Assembly: GCF_000424285.1 (NCBI RefSeq)
Contig: NZ_KE384159.1
Location: 31,183 to 95,182 of the forward strand
Length of the DNA stretch: 64,000 bases
Source: Butyrivibrio sp. MB2005
GTDB lineage: Bacteria; Bacillota; Clostridia; Lachnospirales; Lachnospiraceae
Direction of reading: 5' to 3'
A program made the position numbers and the translations under genes. Below are positions 7,666-14,958 of this stretch, one piece after another (position 1 is the stretch's first letter; each line of letters starts with the position of its first letter). The notes under the pieces were generated by a model, which worked only from the letters and a program-made list of their open reading frames with translations, ran no database searches and had not been told where the DNA came from.

Positions 7666-7801
7666 GTCAACCACCCATCACCTAAAGGTAATGGGCTTGC
7701 GACTCCCCTGTAGTTCGTTGCAATAACTCCTACATTTTGTCGGTGTAACTTCCGTGGGGTCGCATCATGGGACGGTTGACACCGCCCCTTACGACAAAGA
7801 T
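7646..7801 (-). ncRNA. Predicted TnpB guide RNA (omega/reRNA)
   Basis: For TnpB systems the guide RNA comes from the tnpB 3' end and the right end of the element, and the guide is the flanking host sequence. Here the region after the tnpB stop folds well: hairpin CCCAT/ATGGG with ACCT/AGGT at 7674-7695, and GTCAACC near the start of the region (about 7774-7782) pairs with GGTTGAC at the very end of the element (7666-7672). The predicted 20-base guide is the reverse complement of 7646-7665, inside the GH39 gene. The 5' end of the RNA, which probably overlaps tnpB, is not defined. This is a prediction from element geometry. Confidence 0.6.
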
Positions 7802-8971
7802 TTACTCTGCCGTAACTGTATCAGGTACTTTACTACCTTCCATCATATCGGCCTTGTCGGCAGATAAGCATAGATAGTTGATTCCCATGCGGTACAGATT
7901 CATAGCTCCAATGCGGTCATCGTTTGATTTATAGCCACAGTTCTTACAAGTAAACAGATGCAATTTCTTATCACGATTGGCTTTTTCAATGTGTCCACAT
8001 ACAGGACAGCACTGACTCGTATAACGAGGGTCAACCTTAATAACGGTAGACTGATTCTGTTTAGCTTTGTAAACAAGTTTCTGTTCAAGGTCGTAGAAAG
8101 ACCATGATACAGAAACATAGCGGTCTTTGGCTCTGACACGCTCTGTAGCGTTACGGACACCAGACAAATCTTCAAGGACAAAGAGTGTATGCTTCGGATT
8201 GGATTCAGCGAGTGCCTTTGATACCTGGTGGTTCACATCCTGCATCCAACGGTTTTCTCGCTGACCGATAGCTTTTAATCTACGTCTTGAAGATGGTGTC
8301 TTACACATTTGGAGTTCTTTACGAAGCTTAGAGTAGTGAGCACGTTTCTGCTTGATGGCTTTACCGCTTACAAATCCAGACTTGTGCTTACTGTCATAAG
8401 TAGCAACGACAAAGTTAATACCTCTGTCAATGCCAACAACATTGCAAATATCGGATATATTACTTTCTTCGATATCATAAGTAACAGGGATATGTAAATA
8501 ATACTTACCGTGTTTGTTTACAAGTTTGGCAGTACCAAACTTATAGATTGTATGGTCAAAATATTTAGACATACTCCCAGAGAAATAAGGCAACTTAACA
8601 CGACCATTCAGCGTGTTTACTGAAAAGCAGTTTTGCGTAAGAGAATAATCCCTATTCCATACAAGGTCATACTGTGGCTTCTTGAAAGACGGCTGAATCC
8701 ACTCTTTCTGATTTTCAAGAATGGTCTTATATCTTGCAATGACAGTCTTAAATACGGACTGAGCCATCTGAGATTTGAGTCCAAACATTTCTCGGAGTGT
8801 AGAGTACAAAGCCTTGTTAAGTGAGAACTGCTTTAAGTCGTGAGTGCGGAACACATAGTCAGATACATAATTACAAGCATCAGAATAAACAGACATGGTT
8901 TCATCAAGTAAAACCTTACTGTCTGCATTAACAGATATCTGAATTTTAGCTGTAACTGTCATCTGTTCCAT
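7802..8971 (-). CDS. tnpB: TnpB RNA-guided nuclease (IS605 OrfB)
   Basis: A 389-residue, apparently complete TnpB. RuvC carboxylates are Asp182 in VVGIDRGINF, Glu267 in FVLEDLSG and Asp351/352 in SNDDRIGAMN. A zinc finger CPVC/CKNC lies at about 322-345. An N-terminal helical wedge/REC-like part precedes them. TnpB uses the right-end RNA as a guide to cut DNA next to the TAM, which favours retention of the element after TnpA excision. It diverges from the passenger gene; the promoter (TTGACT-17-TATCAT, minus) overlaps the passenger's promoter. It belongs to a different subgroup from the partial TnpB at the left edge. Confidence 0.95.
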   Translation of the reverse strand: MEQMTVTAKIQISVNADSKVLLDETMSVYSDACNYVSDYVFRTHDLKQFSLNKALYSTLREMFGLKSQMAQSVFKTVIARYKTILENQKEWIQPSFKKPQYDLVWNRDYSLTQNCFSVNTLNGRVKLPYFSGSMSKYFDHTIYKFGTAKLVNKHGKYYLHIPVTYDIEESNISDICNVVGIDRGINFVVATYDSKHKSGFVSGKAIKQKRAHYSKLRKELQMCKTPSSRRRLKAIGQRENRWMQDVNHQVSKALAESNPKHTLFVLEDLSGVRNATERVRAKDRYVSVSWSFYDLEQKLVYKAKQNQSTVIKVDPRYTSQCCPVCGHIEKANRDKKLHLFTCKNCGYKSNDDRIGAMNLYRMGINYLCLSADKADMMEGSKVPDTVTAE

Positions 8972-8981
8972 AGTGTACCTC

Positions 8982-9030
8982 GTTGATATTTCACTAATTA
9001 TATGATATAATAATTGTTAGTGAAAGTCAA
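8982..9030. promoter_or_regulatory. Overlapping divergent promoters with palindrome
   Basis: Rightward: TTGATA (8982-8987), 18 bases, TATAAT (9006-9011). Leftward, for tnpB: TTGACT (9025-9030), 17 bases, TATCAT (9002-9007). The inverted repeat TTTCACTAA (8989-8997)/TTAGTGAAA (9017-9025) spans both -10 boxes, so one bound protein could silence both directions. Confidence 0.6.
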
Positions 9031-9051
9031 TTGTTTATAAGGAGTTTTGAC

Positions 9052-9297
9052 ATGACAGAATTTAATATAGGTGACGAAGTAATAAGACAAACTATCGGGT
9101 TTGATGGAAAACCGTTTGACGATAGGCCAAGCGTTGTCGTGAAGGTGGATGTGGAAAATCAATATTTACAGTGTCTGTCTATTCATCAAAACGGGAATGT
9201 GATGCTAAATTATTACGAGATGTCGCAATATAGAAAAACTGGTAAAACATATCCAGAAATCATAGATAGTATCGAGATATTAAAAAGACTTTTGTAA
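9052..9297 (+). CDS. Small passenger protein of the IS605 element, unknown function
   Basis: An 81-residue protein starting MTEFNIGDEVIRQTIG, with a following RPSVVVKVDVENQYLQCLS strand region and a C-terminal helix ending EILKRLL. AAGGAGTTTTGAC directly before the ATG at 9052 is a clear ribosome-binding site. It lies between the divergent tnpB and tnpA, is co-directional with tnpA and ends 13 bases before its ATG, so the two are probably cotranscribed. The beta-rich start (IGDEVI, then a charged turn and VVVKV) suggests a small beta-barrel, loosely like SH3 or PemK-type folds, but I do not recognise a family. A role in regulating transposition is a guess from context. Confidence 0.75.
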   Translation: MTEFNIGDEVIRQTIGFDGKPFDDRPSVVVKVDVENQYLQCLSIHQNGNVMLNYYEMSQYRKTGKTYPEIIDSIEILKRLL

Positions 9298-9310
9298 TAC
9301 TTAAACAAAT

Positions 9311-9715
9311 ATGGATAACAGATATAATCGCCACAACAGACGCAAGTATAGTCTTAAAGTGCATATAGTTCTTGTCACGAAGTACCGCAAGCAAATACTT
9401 AAAGGTTCTATCACTGACGATATAAAGCAAAAGATATACGATATCTGCAATTCTAAAGGTTACGGTATTATAGCTATGGAAACTGATAAAGACCATATTC
9501 ATTTTCTGATAAGCTACGATGCCACGGACAGAGTATGTGACATTGTAAAGCTAATTAAACAGCAGACTACATACTATCTGTGGAAGAAATATACGAACTT
9601 CCTGTCTAAACACTATTGGAAGAAGAAAATCTTTTGGTCAGACGGTTATTTTGCTTGCAGTATTGGCGAAGTATCATCAACCACCATACAGAAGTACATC
9701 GAAAGCCAAGGTTAA
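9311..9715 (+). CDS. tnpA: TnpA Y1 (HUH) transposase
   Basis: A 134-residue complete IS200-type transposase. It has VLVTKYRKQIL near residues 20-30, the HUH pair His62/His64 in DKDHIHFLIS, the WSDGYF strand and the catalytic Tyr129 in TIQKYIESQ. TnpA dimers cut and join single-stranded DNA at hairpin ends during replication. Unlike the transposase at 942-1283, the TKYR region is present. The left-end hairpin follows at 9740-9761. Confidence 0.95.
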   Translation: MDNRYNRHNRRKYSLKVHIVLVTKYRKQILKGSITDDIKQKIYDICNSKGYGIIAMETDKDHIHFLISYDATDRVCDIVKLIKQQTTYYLWKKYTNFLSKHYWKKKIFWSDGYFACSIGEVSSTTIQKYIESQG

Positions 9716-9739
9716 TGGCTACAAATTTACAAGGCTCCT

Positions 9740-9761
9740 CCCACCGCCCAAGGGCAGTGGG
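9740..9761. repeat. Left-end hairpin of the IS605 element
   Basis: CCCACCGCCC and GGGCAGTGGG form an imperfect 10-bp stem with a very short loop, about 31 bases from the element boundary at 9792. This matches the subterminal folded end recognised by TnpA. Confidence 0.75.
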
Positions 9762-9792
9762 TTTCCGCCTACGAAACCGAAAGGATTATATT

Positions 9793-10742
9793 TATGAATA
9801 AGCCTCGTTCACATCTCCAAGACCCGAGAGCTGCCTTGCAAGGTAAGCCGCGTTTATATTGGTATCGTGGATAACGCCTCTTGGTGTGTATGAAGTACTG
9901 AACTCTGTAAGATGGATAGGCAGCCCCTTAAACTCCTCGTAGGAATCCACTATATCCCTTGTAGCCTGAAGATTTTCAAAACGCATCTTTGAATCCTCGA
10001 GCTTAGAGTAGTCATAGTGGCCTATTCTTTCAGGAAATTCTACTGTATAGTGATGCCTTGTAACGGTGTCCGGACGAATTCCTTCTCTTTTACAAAAATC
10101 AAGGAATCCCTGAATCCACTCTGCATCTCTGACTCCGCAGATTGCAGGACCTCCTACCTTAAAGCGATCATCATAGGCCTTTATTGCCTGGAAAGTTTCC
10201 TTAAATAGCTTGCAGTACTCTTCCATATCTGCATTGTACCAAAAGCCCGGAAGATTTGGCTCATTCCACACTTCAATAGGCCACTCCGTAACTTCCTCAC
10301 CGTAGCGAGCCTTCAAATGCTCAAGCAAAGCGATCACCATGTCCGTCCACTTCTTATATTCCTTTGGCGGAGTAGTATTCCCTTTCCAGTAAAAAATAGT
10401 CTGTGTGCCGCTTGCAAGCTGCTCCGGCATGAATCCAAGCTCAAGATATGGGCGGATTCCAAGCTCTAAGAATCTGTCAAAAATCCTGTCTATGTAAGTG
10501 TAGTTGTACTCAACCTTGGTTTCGCCATCTTCCTCATATTCATGGTAAATAGCCACATCATCTGAAAAAAGTCCATGACCTCTGATATATGAAAAGCCAA
10601 TCATGTCCTGCACAAATTTGAGCTCTTTAAGATATTCTTCAGTAAGTGCAAGATCAAGTCGGCCTGTGCCTACACAATAATCCACGTTATTGTTAAATGG
10701 GACGCTTGCTGCCGCGTCCACAATTATTTTTTCTGTTTCCAT
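9793..10742 (-). pseudogene. GH39 glycosidase (beta-xylosidase type), N-terminal part
   Basis: The N-terminal (beta/alpha)8 barrel of a GH39 enzyme: YIRGHGLFSDD, the acid/base glutamate in IEVWNEPNL and the nucleophile glutamate in IHLTEFSTS. The frame runs into the IS and stops right after NEAYS. The rest of the protein is at 7082-7665. The ATG at 10742 is chosen because GGAGG lies six bases upstream. The intact enzyme would have been about 510 residues and is expected to release xylose from xylo-oligosaccharides. There is no signal peptide, so it was cytoplasmic. Confidence 0.85.
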
Positions 10743-10771
10743 TTCCATCCTCCATTTCCAGTTTGAGCATT

Positions 10772-12052
10772 CTAATGGGTCACTAACCCCGCCACCCTGG
10801 ACCATTGTTTCAATATCTCATACAGCTCATCAAATGATGACGCGCAGTAGTCGATGTCGTATTCTTTCATAGCGCTCTCTATATCGCCTCCAGGCATAAA
10901 CCAGACAGAGTTCATGCCGGCGTTCTTTGCTCCAAGCATATCTGATGTGAGTGAATCGCCTATAACAATACAGTTTTCCCTGATCTCTCCAATCTCAGCG
11001 AGCACCATGTCAAAATACTCTGCTGAAGGCTTGTTAACGCCCATGTCCTCGCTTACAAAAATACCATCAATATATCTGTCCAAGCCTGTGGTCTCAATTC
11101 TGCCTTTGGCATTGATAGTCGCGCCATTTGTTATGACAAATATTCTTGAATCCTTTATTTCCGTTTTGATCTTTTTTACCAGCTCCAGCGAACCATTCAG
11201 AAGTACGCCATTTTCAGACATTGTTCTGATGAATTCAGCATTGATCTTAAGAGGATCAAGTCCCGAAGAATCACCTTCACATTTTCCGAAGATATAATTA
11301 AACCTCTTTACAAAAAGCTCTGTCCTGCTTATGGTGCCTTTTTCAAGTTCCCCCCACAAAGCTTTGTTGTAATCCTTGAAAGCGTTATATATCTCTTCTG
11401 AAAAGGAAAGTCCGCCTGTCTTAAGTACAATCTCCAGCGCTATACGCTCGGATGCATTAAAATCGAGCAGAGTCTGATCAAGATCAAACAGAAAGTTTTT
11501 GTGTGCCCCTTTTATATTTATCCAAAATCTTTTCATTTTATCACCATCAACATCGATGGTTTTCTCAAATACTCCGCCGTTTGCGATAATAGTTTTCTCG
11601 CTTGCAGGATTCCCTTCATCGCAGGTTACAAGCATCTTATCGATTCCCAGCTCTCCCGCTTTTAGCTTATTAAGGCGGAGCATCTCCTTTGCATAGCCAT
11701 GCCCGCGCTCGGATGGACGCACCGAATATCCGCAGTGTCCACCCCAGGTACCAAGAATAGGATGATCAATGTGATGGCGAAGATCAATTACGCCCACAAT
11801 TCTGTTATCCCTTTTCCTTATTGCCAGATAAGTATGTGATGGTACTTCCGTCCCTACTTCTTCACATGTCTTTTCATCTTTTCTCAGCGTACATATTCGT
11901 ATCCATTCATCAGCAGAATTACATGAATTTAGCGACATGCACCCGGCAAACTGGTTTTCATCATCAGCATCTTTTTCTATTATTTCCCGCCTGAATGCCC
12001 ATAGATCTTCGGCATATTCACTACTTGGTTCAACAAGTATAATTTCATCCAT
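10772..12052 (-). CDS. GNAT-HAD fusion protein
   Basis: About 426 residues with two domains. Residues 1-175 are a GNAT acetyltransferase (CGYSVRPSERGHGYAKEML holds the acetyl-CoA loop). Residues 185-415 are a HAD phosphatase of the YjjG type: nucleophile Asp in FLFDLDQTLLDFN, motif II VITNGA, motif III Lys in VNKPSAEYF, and motif IV IGDSLTSDMLGA. YjjG-type enzymes dephosphorylate nucleoside monophosphates. The C-terminal QWSRVAGLVTH is encoded by a copy of the short repeat and is not HAD sequence. GGGGGAAG precedes the ATG at 12052. A decayed inverted copy of the HAD end lies at 12549-12783. Confidence 0.88.
   Translation of the reverse strand: MDEIILVEPSSEYAEDLWAFRREIIEKDADDENQFAGCMSLNSCNSADEWIRICTLRKDEKTCEEVGTEVPSHTYLAIRKRDNRIVGVIDLRHHIDHPILGTWGGHCGYSVRPSERGHGYAKEMLRLNKLKAGELGIDKMLVTCDEGNPASEKTIIANGGVFEKTIDVDGDKMKRFWINIKGAHKNFLFDLDQTLLDFNASERIALEIVLKTGGLSFSEEIYNAFKDYNKALWGELEKGTISRTELFVKRFNYIFGKCEGDSSGLDPLKINAEFIRTMSENGVLLNGSLELVKKIKTEIKDSRIFVITNGATINAKGRIETTGLDRYIDGIFVSEDMGVNKPSAEYFDMVLAEIGEIRENCIVIGDSLTSDMLGAKNAGMNSVWFMPGGDIESAMKEYDIDYCASSFDELYEILKQWSRVAGLVTH
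10777..10805 (-). repeat. 3'-end repeat, copy 4
   Basis: Plus strand GGGTCACTAACCCCGCCACC then CTGGACCAT. It encodes the final residues and stop of the GNAT-HAD gene and lies just before the GH39 ribosome-binding site. Confidence 0.65.
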
Positions 12053-12119
12053 GAAATCTTCCCCCAATCGCTTCCTCCTCTTTGTCTATCTCATCTAAGT
12101 TAATTTTGTACAAATGAAA

Positions 12120-12143
12120 CCCACAGCTCCAAAAGGCCGTGGG
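12120..12143 (-). terminator. Terminator-like hairpin
   Basis: On the minus strand CCCAC and GTGGG enclose an inner GGCC/GG-G pairing with a T-rich loop, followed by TTTCATTTG. It lies 12 bases after the original stop of the gene at 12155-12359. Confidence 0.5.
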
Positions 12144-12154
12144 CTCCGATAAAA

Positions 12155-12359
12155 TTATTGGAGGGCCAAATCTCGTGTGCCCTCCGCATACATCTCCCAC
12201 GCATCCGGAATCTTGTCTCTGACAAATTTTGCATATGCACAGATAAAGTGCTGCCACCGCATCTATGGTGGTCATATACACATAAGGTCTATCATGATCT
12301 GCCAGCCTGGGCTCAAGCACATTTAAACCCAATACATTGCTTCCGTGATATAAACGCAT
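12155..12359 (-). pseudogene. Frameshifted small gene of unknown function
   Basis: The ATG at 12359 has an excellent GGAGGTGCA site and the frame starts MRLYHGSNVLGLNVLEP, reminiscent of small DUF3990-like proteins found next to other tiny genes in Lachnospiraceae. Around AALYL the coding signal jumps to another frame that continues AYAKFVRDKIPDAWEMYAEG and ends DLALQ-stop at 12155, just before a terminator. Read without the jump, the frame wanders through the terminator to 12045 and into the start of the GNAT-HAD gene. I conclude that a one-base indel broke the gene. Confidence 0.6.
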
Positions 12360-12548
12360 TGCACCTCCGTAAAATTCGGATTATAACAGCTGTAAATCCT
12401 TGTTAAGGATTGTATTTATTGCACTTTCATAATCTTTATCATTGTCACAGGGTATATAATTTTTAATTAAAACTCCAATCCATAATATATGCTACATACT
12501 TATTGCTTTTAGGTGTCATGAATGTTGCTTTCTTATAATGCTAGAAGC
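12360..12548 (-). other. Remnant of an upstream small gene
   Basis: On the minus strand a frame reads NYIPCDNDKDYESAINTIL and ends DLQLL-stop shortly before the ribosome-binding site of the gene at 12359. A different frame upstream starts MTPKSNKYVAYIMDW, like DUF3791-type small proteins. The two frames do not connect. This is probably a deleted small gene or two. No regulatory element is obvious apart from the downstream GGAGG. Confidence 0.35.
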
Positions 12549-12783
12549 GTCAACAAGCCGTCAGTCGAATACTTCGATATGGTACTAGATGAAATTGGAG
12601 AGCCCAGGGAAACCTGCATTGTTATTGGTGACTCTCTCACGACAGATATGCTTGGCGCAAAAAATGCAGGCATGATATCTGTATGGTTCATGCCTGCAGG
12701 TGATATAGAAAAGCCATGAAAGAATACACCATCGACTACTGTGCGTCTTCCTTCGAGTTGTATGAGATATTGAAGAATTACTA
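12549..12783 (+). pseudogene. Duplicate fragment of the HAD (YjjG-like) C-terminus, inverted
   Basis: The plus-strand reading VNKPSVEYFDMVLDEIGE then CIVIGDSLTTDMLGAKNAGM is nearly the same as the C-terminal HAD part of the GNAT-HAD gene (10772-12052), which is encoded on the opposite strand. After GDIEKP a one-base loss shifts the frame, but KEYTIDYCASSF and LYEILK can still be read in another frame. There is no HAD nucleophile domain and no ribosome-binding site. It is a decayed partial copy in inverted orientation about 0.5 kb from its paralogue. Confidence 0.8.
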
Positions 12784-13107
12784 CTTAAGCTGCTCTAGCA
12801 ACTCAGGAATATCATATTTAAGGGTCTCAAATACTATATCAAGATCAACATTGCCATAGTCATGCACAATTCGATTTCTAAGACCTGATAACTCATCCCA
12901 AGGAAGATTGCTTTTCTCGCTCTTATATTCAGCGGATAATTTCTTTGCATTCTCAGATATCTGAATCATTCTAAACATCATAGAGTCTAGAAGAACTTCA
13001 TTTCTATTTAGTTCCTGCAAATCCACGTCCTTCATATGTGCAACAATAAACACAATATCAGCCTTTATCTTCTCTAGATAATAATTGTCATTCTTAGTAT
13101 TATCCAT
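12781..13107 (-). CDS. hepT: HepT-like toxin (DUF86)
   Basis: A 108-residue all-helical protein with the HEPN motif RX4HXY as Arg77...His82-Asp-Tyr84 in LRNRIVHDYGN. HepT proteins are HEPN RNases or tRNA-targeting toxins. They are neutralised by the adjacent MNT nucleotidyltransferase, which AMPylates the tyrosine of this motif. The gene starts inside the 3' end of the mntA gene (8-base overlap), so the pair is cotranscribed with the antitoxin first. Confidence 0.9.
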   Translation of the reverse strand: MDNTKNDNYYLEKIKADIVFIVAHMKDVDLQELNRNEVLLDSMMFRMIQISENAKKLSAEYKSEKSNLPWDELSGLRNRIVHDYGNVDLDIVFETLKYDIPELLEQLK

Positions 13108-13573
13108 ATATCCTTATCCCGTCCTTTAGTATTTCATTTGTTAATTCCAAATTATCCTTAAGCTGTTCAACATTGAGCACATCAACTTTCTTATGAAGTG
13201 CATTTCGTAGCTTCTCCACCATTCCATAAAACTTGATACCCTTGACATCTGATGAGATTAGTAAATCTATATCACTAGATTCACCAGCTTTACCCTTAGC
13301 ATAAGAGCCAAAAAGAATACAGTAGTGAACAGGGTATTCATCTAGCACCTGCTTGCATTTCTCTGTAATATATCCCATTTCTAGAATCCCGTGCTCTTCA
13401 TCAATCGGATTTATGCTCTGTAATTTCTCCAGAATATAATTATACTTTAAGGTTCCTTCTTTTTCTTTATCATTCTCATAGGATTTATAGGATCTTAAAG
13501 ATATACCAATCATATCAGCTACTTGTTGCTGAGTAAGCTTTTTTTCTATCCTGATTTCTTTTATATTGCCCAT
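13100..13573 (-). CDS. mntA: Xre-MntA fusion antitoxin
   Basis: About 157 residues. Residues 1-55 form an Xre-type helix-turn-helix (EIRIEKKLTQQQVADMIG, then RSYKSYE). The rest is a minimal nucleotidyltransferase with the GSX10DXD motif (Gly89-Ser90 in LFGSYAKG, Asp101, Asp103) and a third carboxylate at Asp131 in KKVDVLN. MNT antitoxins AMPylate HepT. The fused DNA-binding domain would add autoregulation, and two near-palindromic operators sit just upstream (13592-13647). The ATG at 13573 is chosen for its GAGAGGTG site; a GTG further upstream would lie inside the operator. Confidence 0.88.
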   Translation of the reverse strand: MGNIKEIRIEKKLTQQQVADMIGISLRSYKSYENDKEKEGTLKYNYILEKLQSINPIDEEHGILEMGYITEKCKQVLDEYPVHYCILFGSYAKGKAGESSDIDLLISSDVKGIKFYGMVEKLRNALHKKVDVLNVEQLKDNLELTNEILKDGIRIYG

Positions 13574-13591
13574 ATTTGCACCTCTCATATA

Positions 13592-13647
13592 ATAATAGTG
13601 CAATATTTGCACTATTATGTCAATAAAAATGCAAATATTGCACTATT
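13592..13647 (-). promoter_or_regulatory. Tandem operators upstream of mntA-hepT
   Basis: Two near-palindromes with the same core: ATAGTGCAATATTTGCACTAT (13595-13615 within a larger 27-base palindrome) and TGCAAATATTGCACTATT (about 13630-13647). The core TGCAA-TAT-TTGCA and its spacing just before the Xre-fused antitoxin gene fit autoregulation of the toxin-antitoxin pair. Confidence 0.6.
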
Positions 13648-13664
13648 GTAAAGTTAAAGGTGTA

Positions 13665-13862
13665 TCACCAAATCCCTTCACAATCACCAAGGATAATTGA
13701 TTTGATATTCTCGTTTATCTCTGACTCATTAAGTCCCTGCTGAATGATCGGCCAAATAACTTCTCTGCTTTCCCTTGTATGGGCAATTGAGATGCCAACT
13801 TATTCGCAGCATCATCTCTGCCTGCCTTAAGGTATAGGAAGCATAAGGCAGCTCGAATGGTT
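13665..13862 (-). pseudogene. C-terminal remnant of an Xre/TPR-type regulator
   Basis: On the minus strand one frame gives ALCFLYLKAGRDDAANKLAS and a second gives HTRESREVIWPIIQQGL, ending GDCEGIW-stop. Together they read like the C-terminal TPR-like tail of Lachnospiraceae helix-turn-helix regulators (pattern LPH-RESREV). A one-base deletion separates the frames and the DNA-binding domain is absent. Confidence 0.55.
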
Positions 13863-13875
13863 GCTTTCTGTCTTT

Positions 13876-14862
13876 TCAGTCATGTCTTTCTGTCGCCTTA
13901 CTCATTATGATCAGCATAGCTATAAGAACTATAGGAAAAATAAGACCAACTCCCATTCCGGCTCTTATATCGTCTCCGGCATACTGCGTAACCCTTCCAA
14001 CGATTGCCGGTCCTACACTTCCTCCAAGGTCACCAGCCATCGCAAGAAGTGCAAACATTGCCGTGCCTCCTGTGGGAAACTTCTTAGATGAAATACTTAT
14101 TGTTCCGGGCCACATGATTCCTACAGAAAAACCACACAAGATACACCCTACAAGGCCAATTACCGGACTACTTGAAAGTGACGCCATGAGATAACAGATA
14201 ACGCATAGAGCTCCTGATCCCAACATGAACCCGGTAAGATTTATCTTTTCTCCATATTTTCCATATATGATGCGACTTATGCCCATTGTTACCGCAAACA
14301 TACAAGGTCCCAACAGATCACCAAGTGCTTTGGAAAGTCCAAGCGCAGCTTCTGCATAGGCTGATGCCCACTGAGCCATCGCGAGTTCCGATGCTCCTGC
14401 ACAAACCATAAGACATATGGAAACCCAGAAAAGAGGTCTTTTCCCCAGTTGTCTGATTCCCATTCCCTGACCCTCTTCAACAATCGGCACAATGGGACAT
14501 GTAGCAAAGTTGTATATATTAAAAGCAGGCACCAGCGCCCACATAATTGCAAGCCATCTCCAACTGTCCATGCCAAACAGCTTGAAAAACAGCGTAGATA
14601 TTACTATAGTCCCCACTGCACCCCCAACAGTAAAATGAGTGCAACAGACTCATGGTTGCTTCTTTATTTTAAACTTTGCGCAGAAAAGATCTATCAGCAG
14701 CTGAGTAAAGAAGTATACAGTGGATATCAAGGCTATATTGCCCAGGGAAATTCCATAGTCCTTATGGAACTTAAGGAAAAGAAGTGGCGCAAAATTTGCA
14801 GCTATGGCCTGGGTTATAAAACCAAGGTAACATGCAAGTTTCGTTTTTCTGTAATCAGGCAT
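13876..14862 (-). pseudogene. MFS transporter with internal deletion and frameshift
   Basis: The first piece (14650-14862) starts MPDYRKTKLACYLGFITQAI and covers the first two membrane helices of a sugar-type major facilitator. The second (13876-14616) covers about seven helices to the C-terminus. At the junction MSLLHSFYCWG, a conserved MFS stretch, follows directly after KIKKQP. About 80 residues are missing there, and one extra G in a G-run shifts the frame before AVGTIVIS. A complete protein would be about 390-400 residues. It is not functional. Confidence 0.75.
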
Positions 14863-14958
14863 TTTTCCTTTATTGCTTTTTCAATTACCAGCTTCTTTAA
14901 GGTTATTCCTTTCCGGAGCATGAGATCTCCTGTTGAAGTCATGGTAGAAAGAACCATC

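Larger units (their letters stand above)
7666..9792. mobile_element. Intact IS200/IS605-type element (2127 bp) inside a GH39 gene
   Basis: The element contains leftward tnpB, a small rightward passenger gene and rightward tnpA. Joining the flanks on the minus strand (TTATTCAT with ACTGGACT) restores the GH39 codons for Ala-Tyr-Ser-Tyr-Trp-Thr with no target duplication, which is how IS605-type single-strand insertion works. The boundaries are certain to within one base. The left end, next to tnpA, has a hairpin at 9740-9761; the right end, next to tnpB, has one at 7674-7695. The target on the 5' side is TTCAT, which should also be the TAM of this TnpB. All genes look intact, so the element is probably young. 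Confidence 0.9.

Noticed and set aside
4278-10805. Integron attC sites as an explanation of the 3'-end repeat
   Set aside because: The repeat is too short, lacks the GTTRRRY/RYYYAAC core sites with a folded arm, and no integron integrase is in the window.
12522-12719. 65-codon rightward gene
   Set aside because: It is the out-of-place C-terminal piece of a HAD domain with a frameshift, without a ribosome-binding site; treated as a pseudogene fragment.
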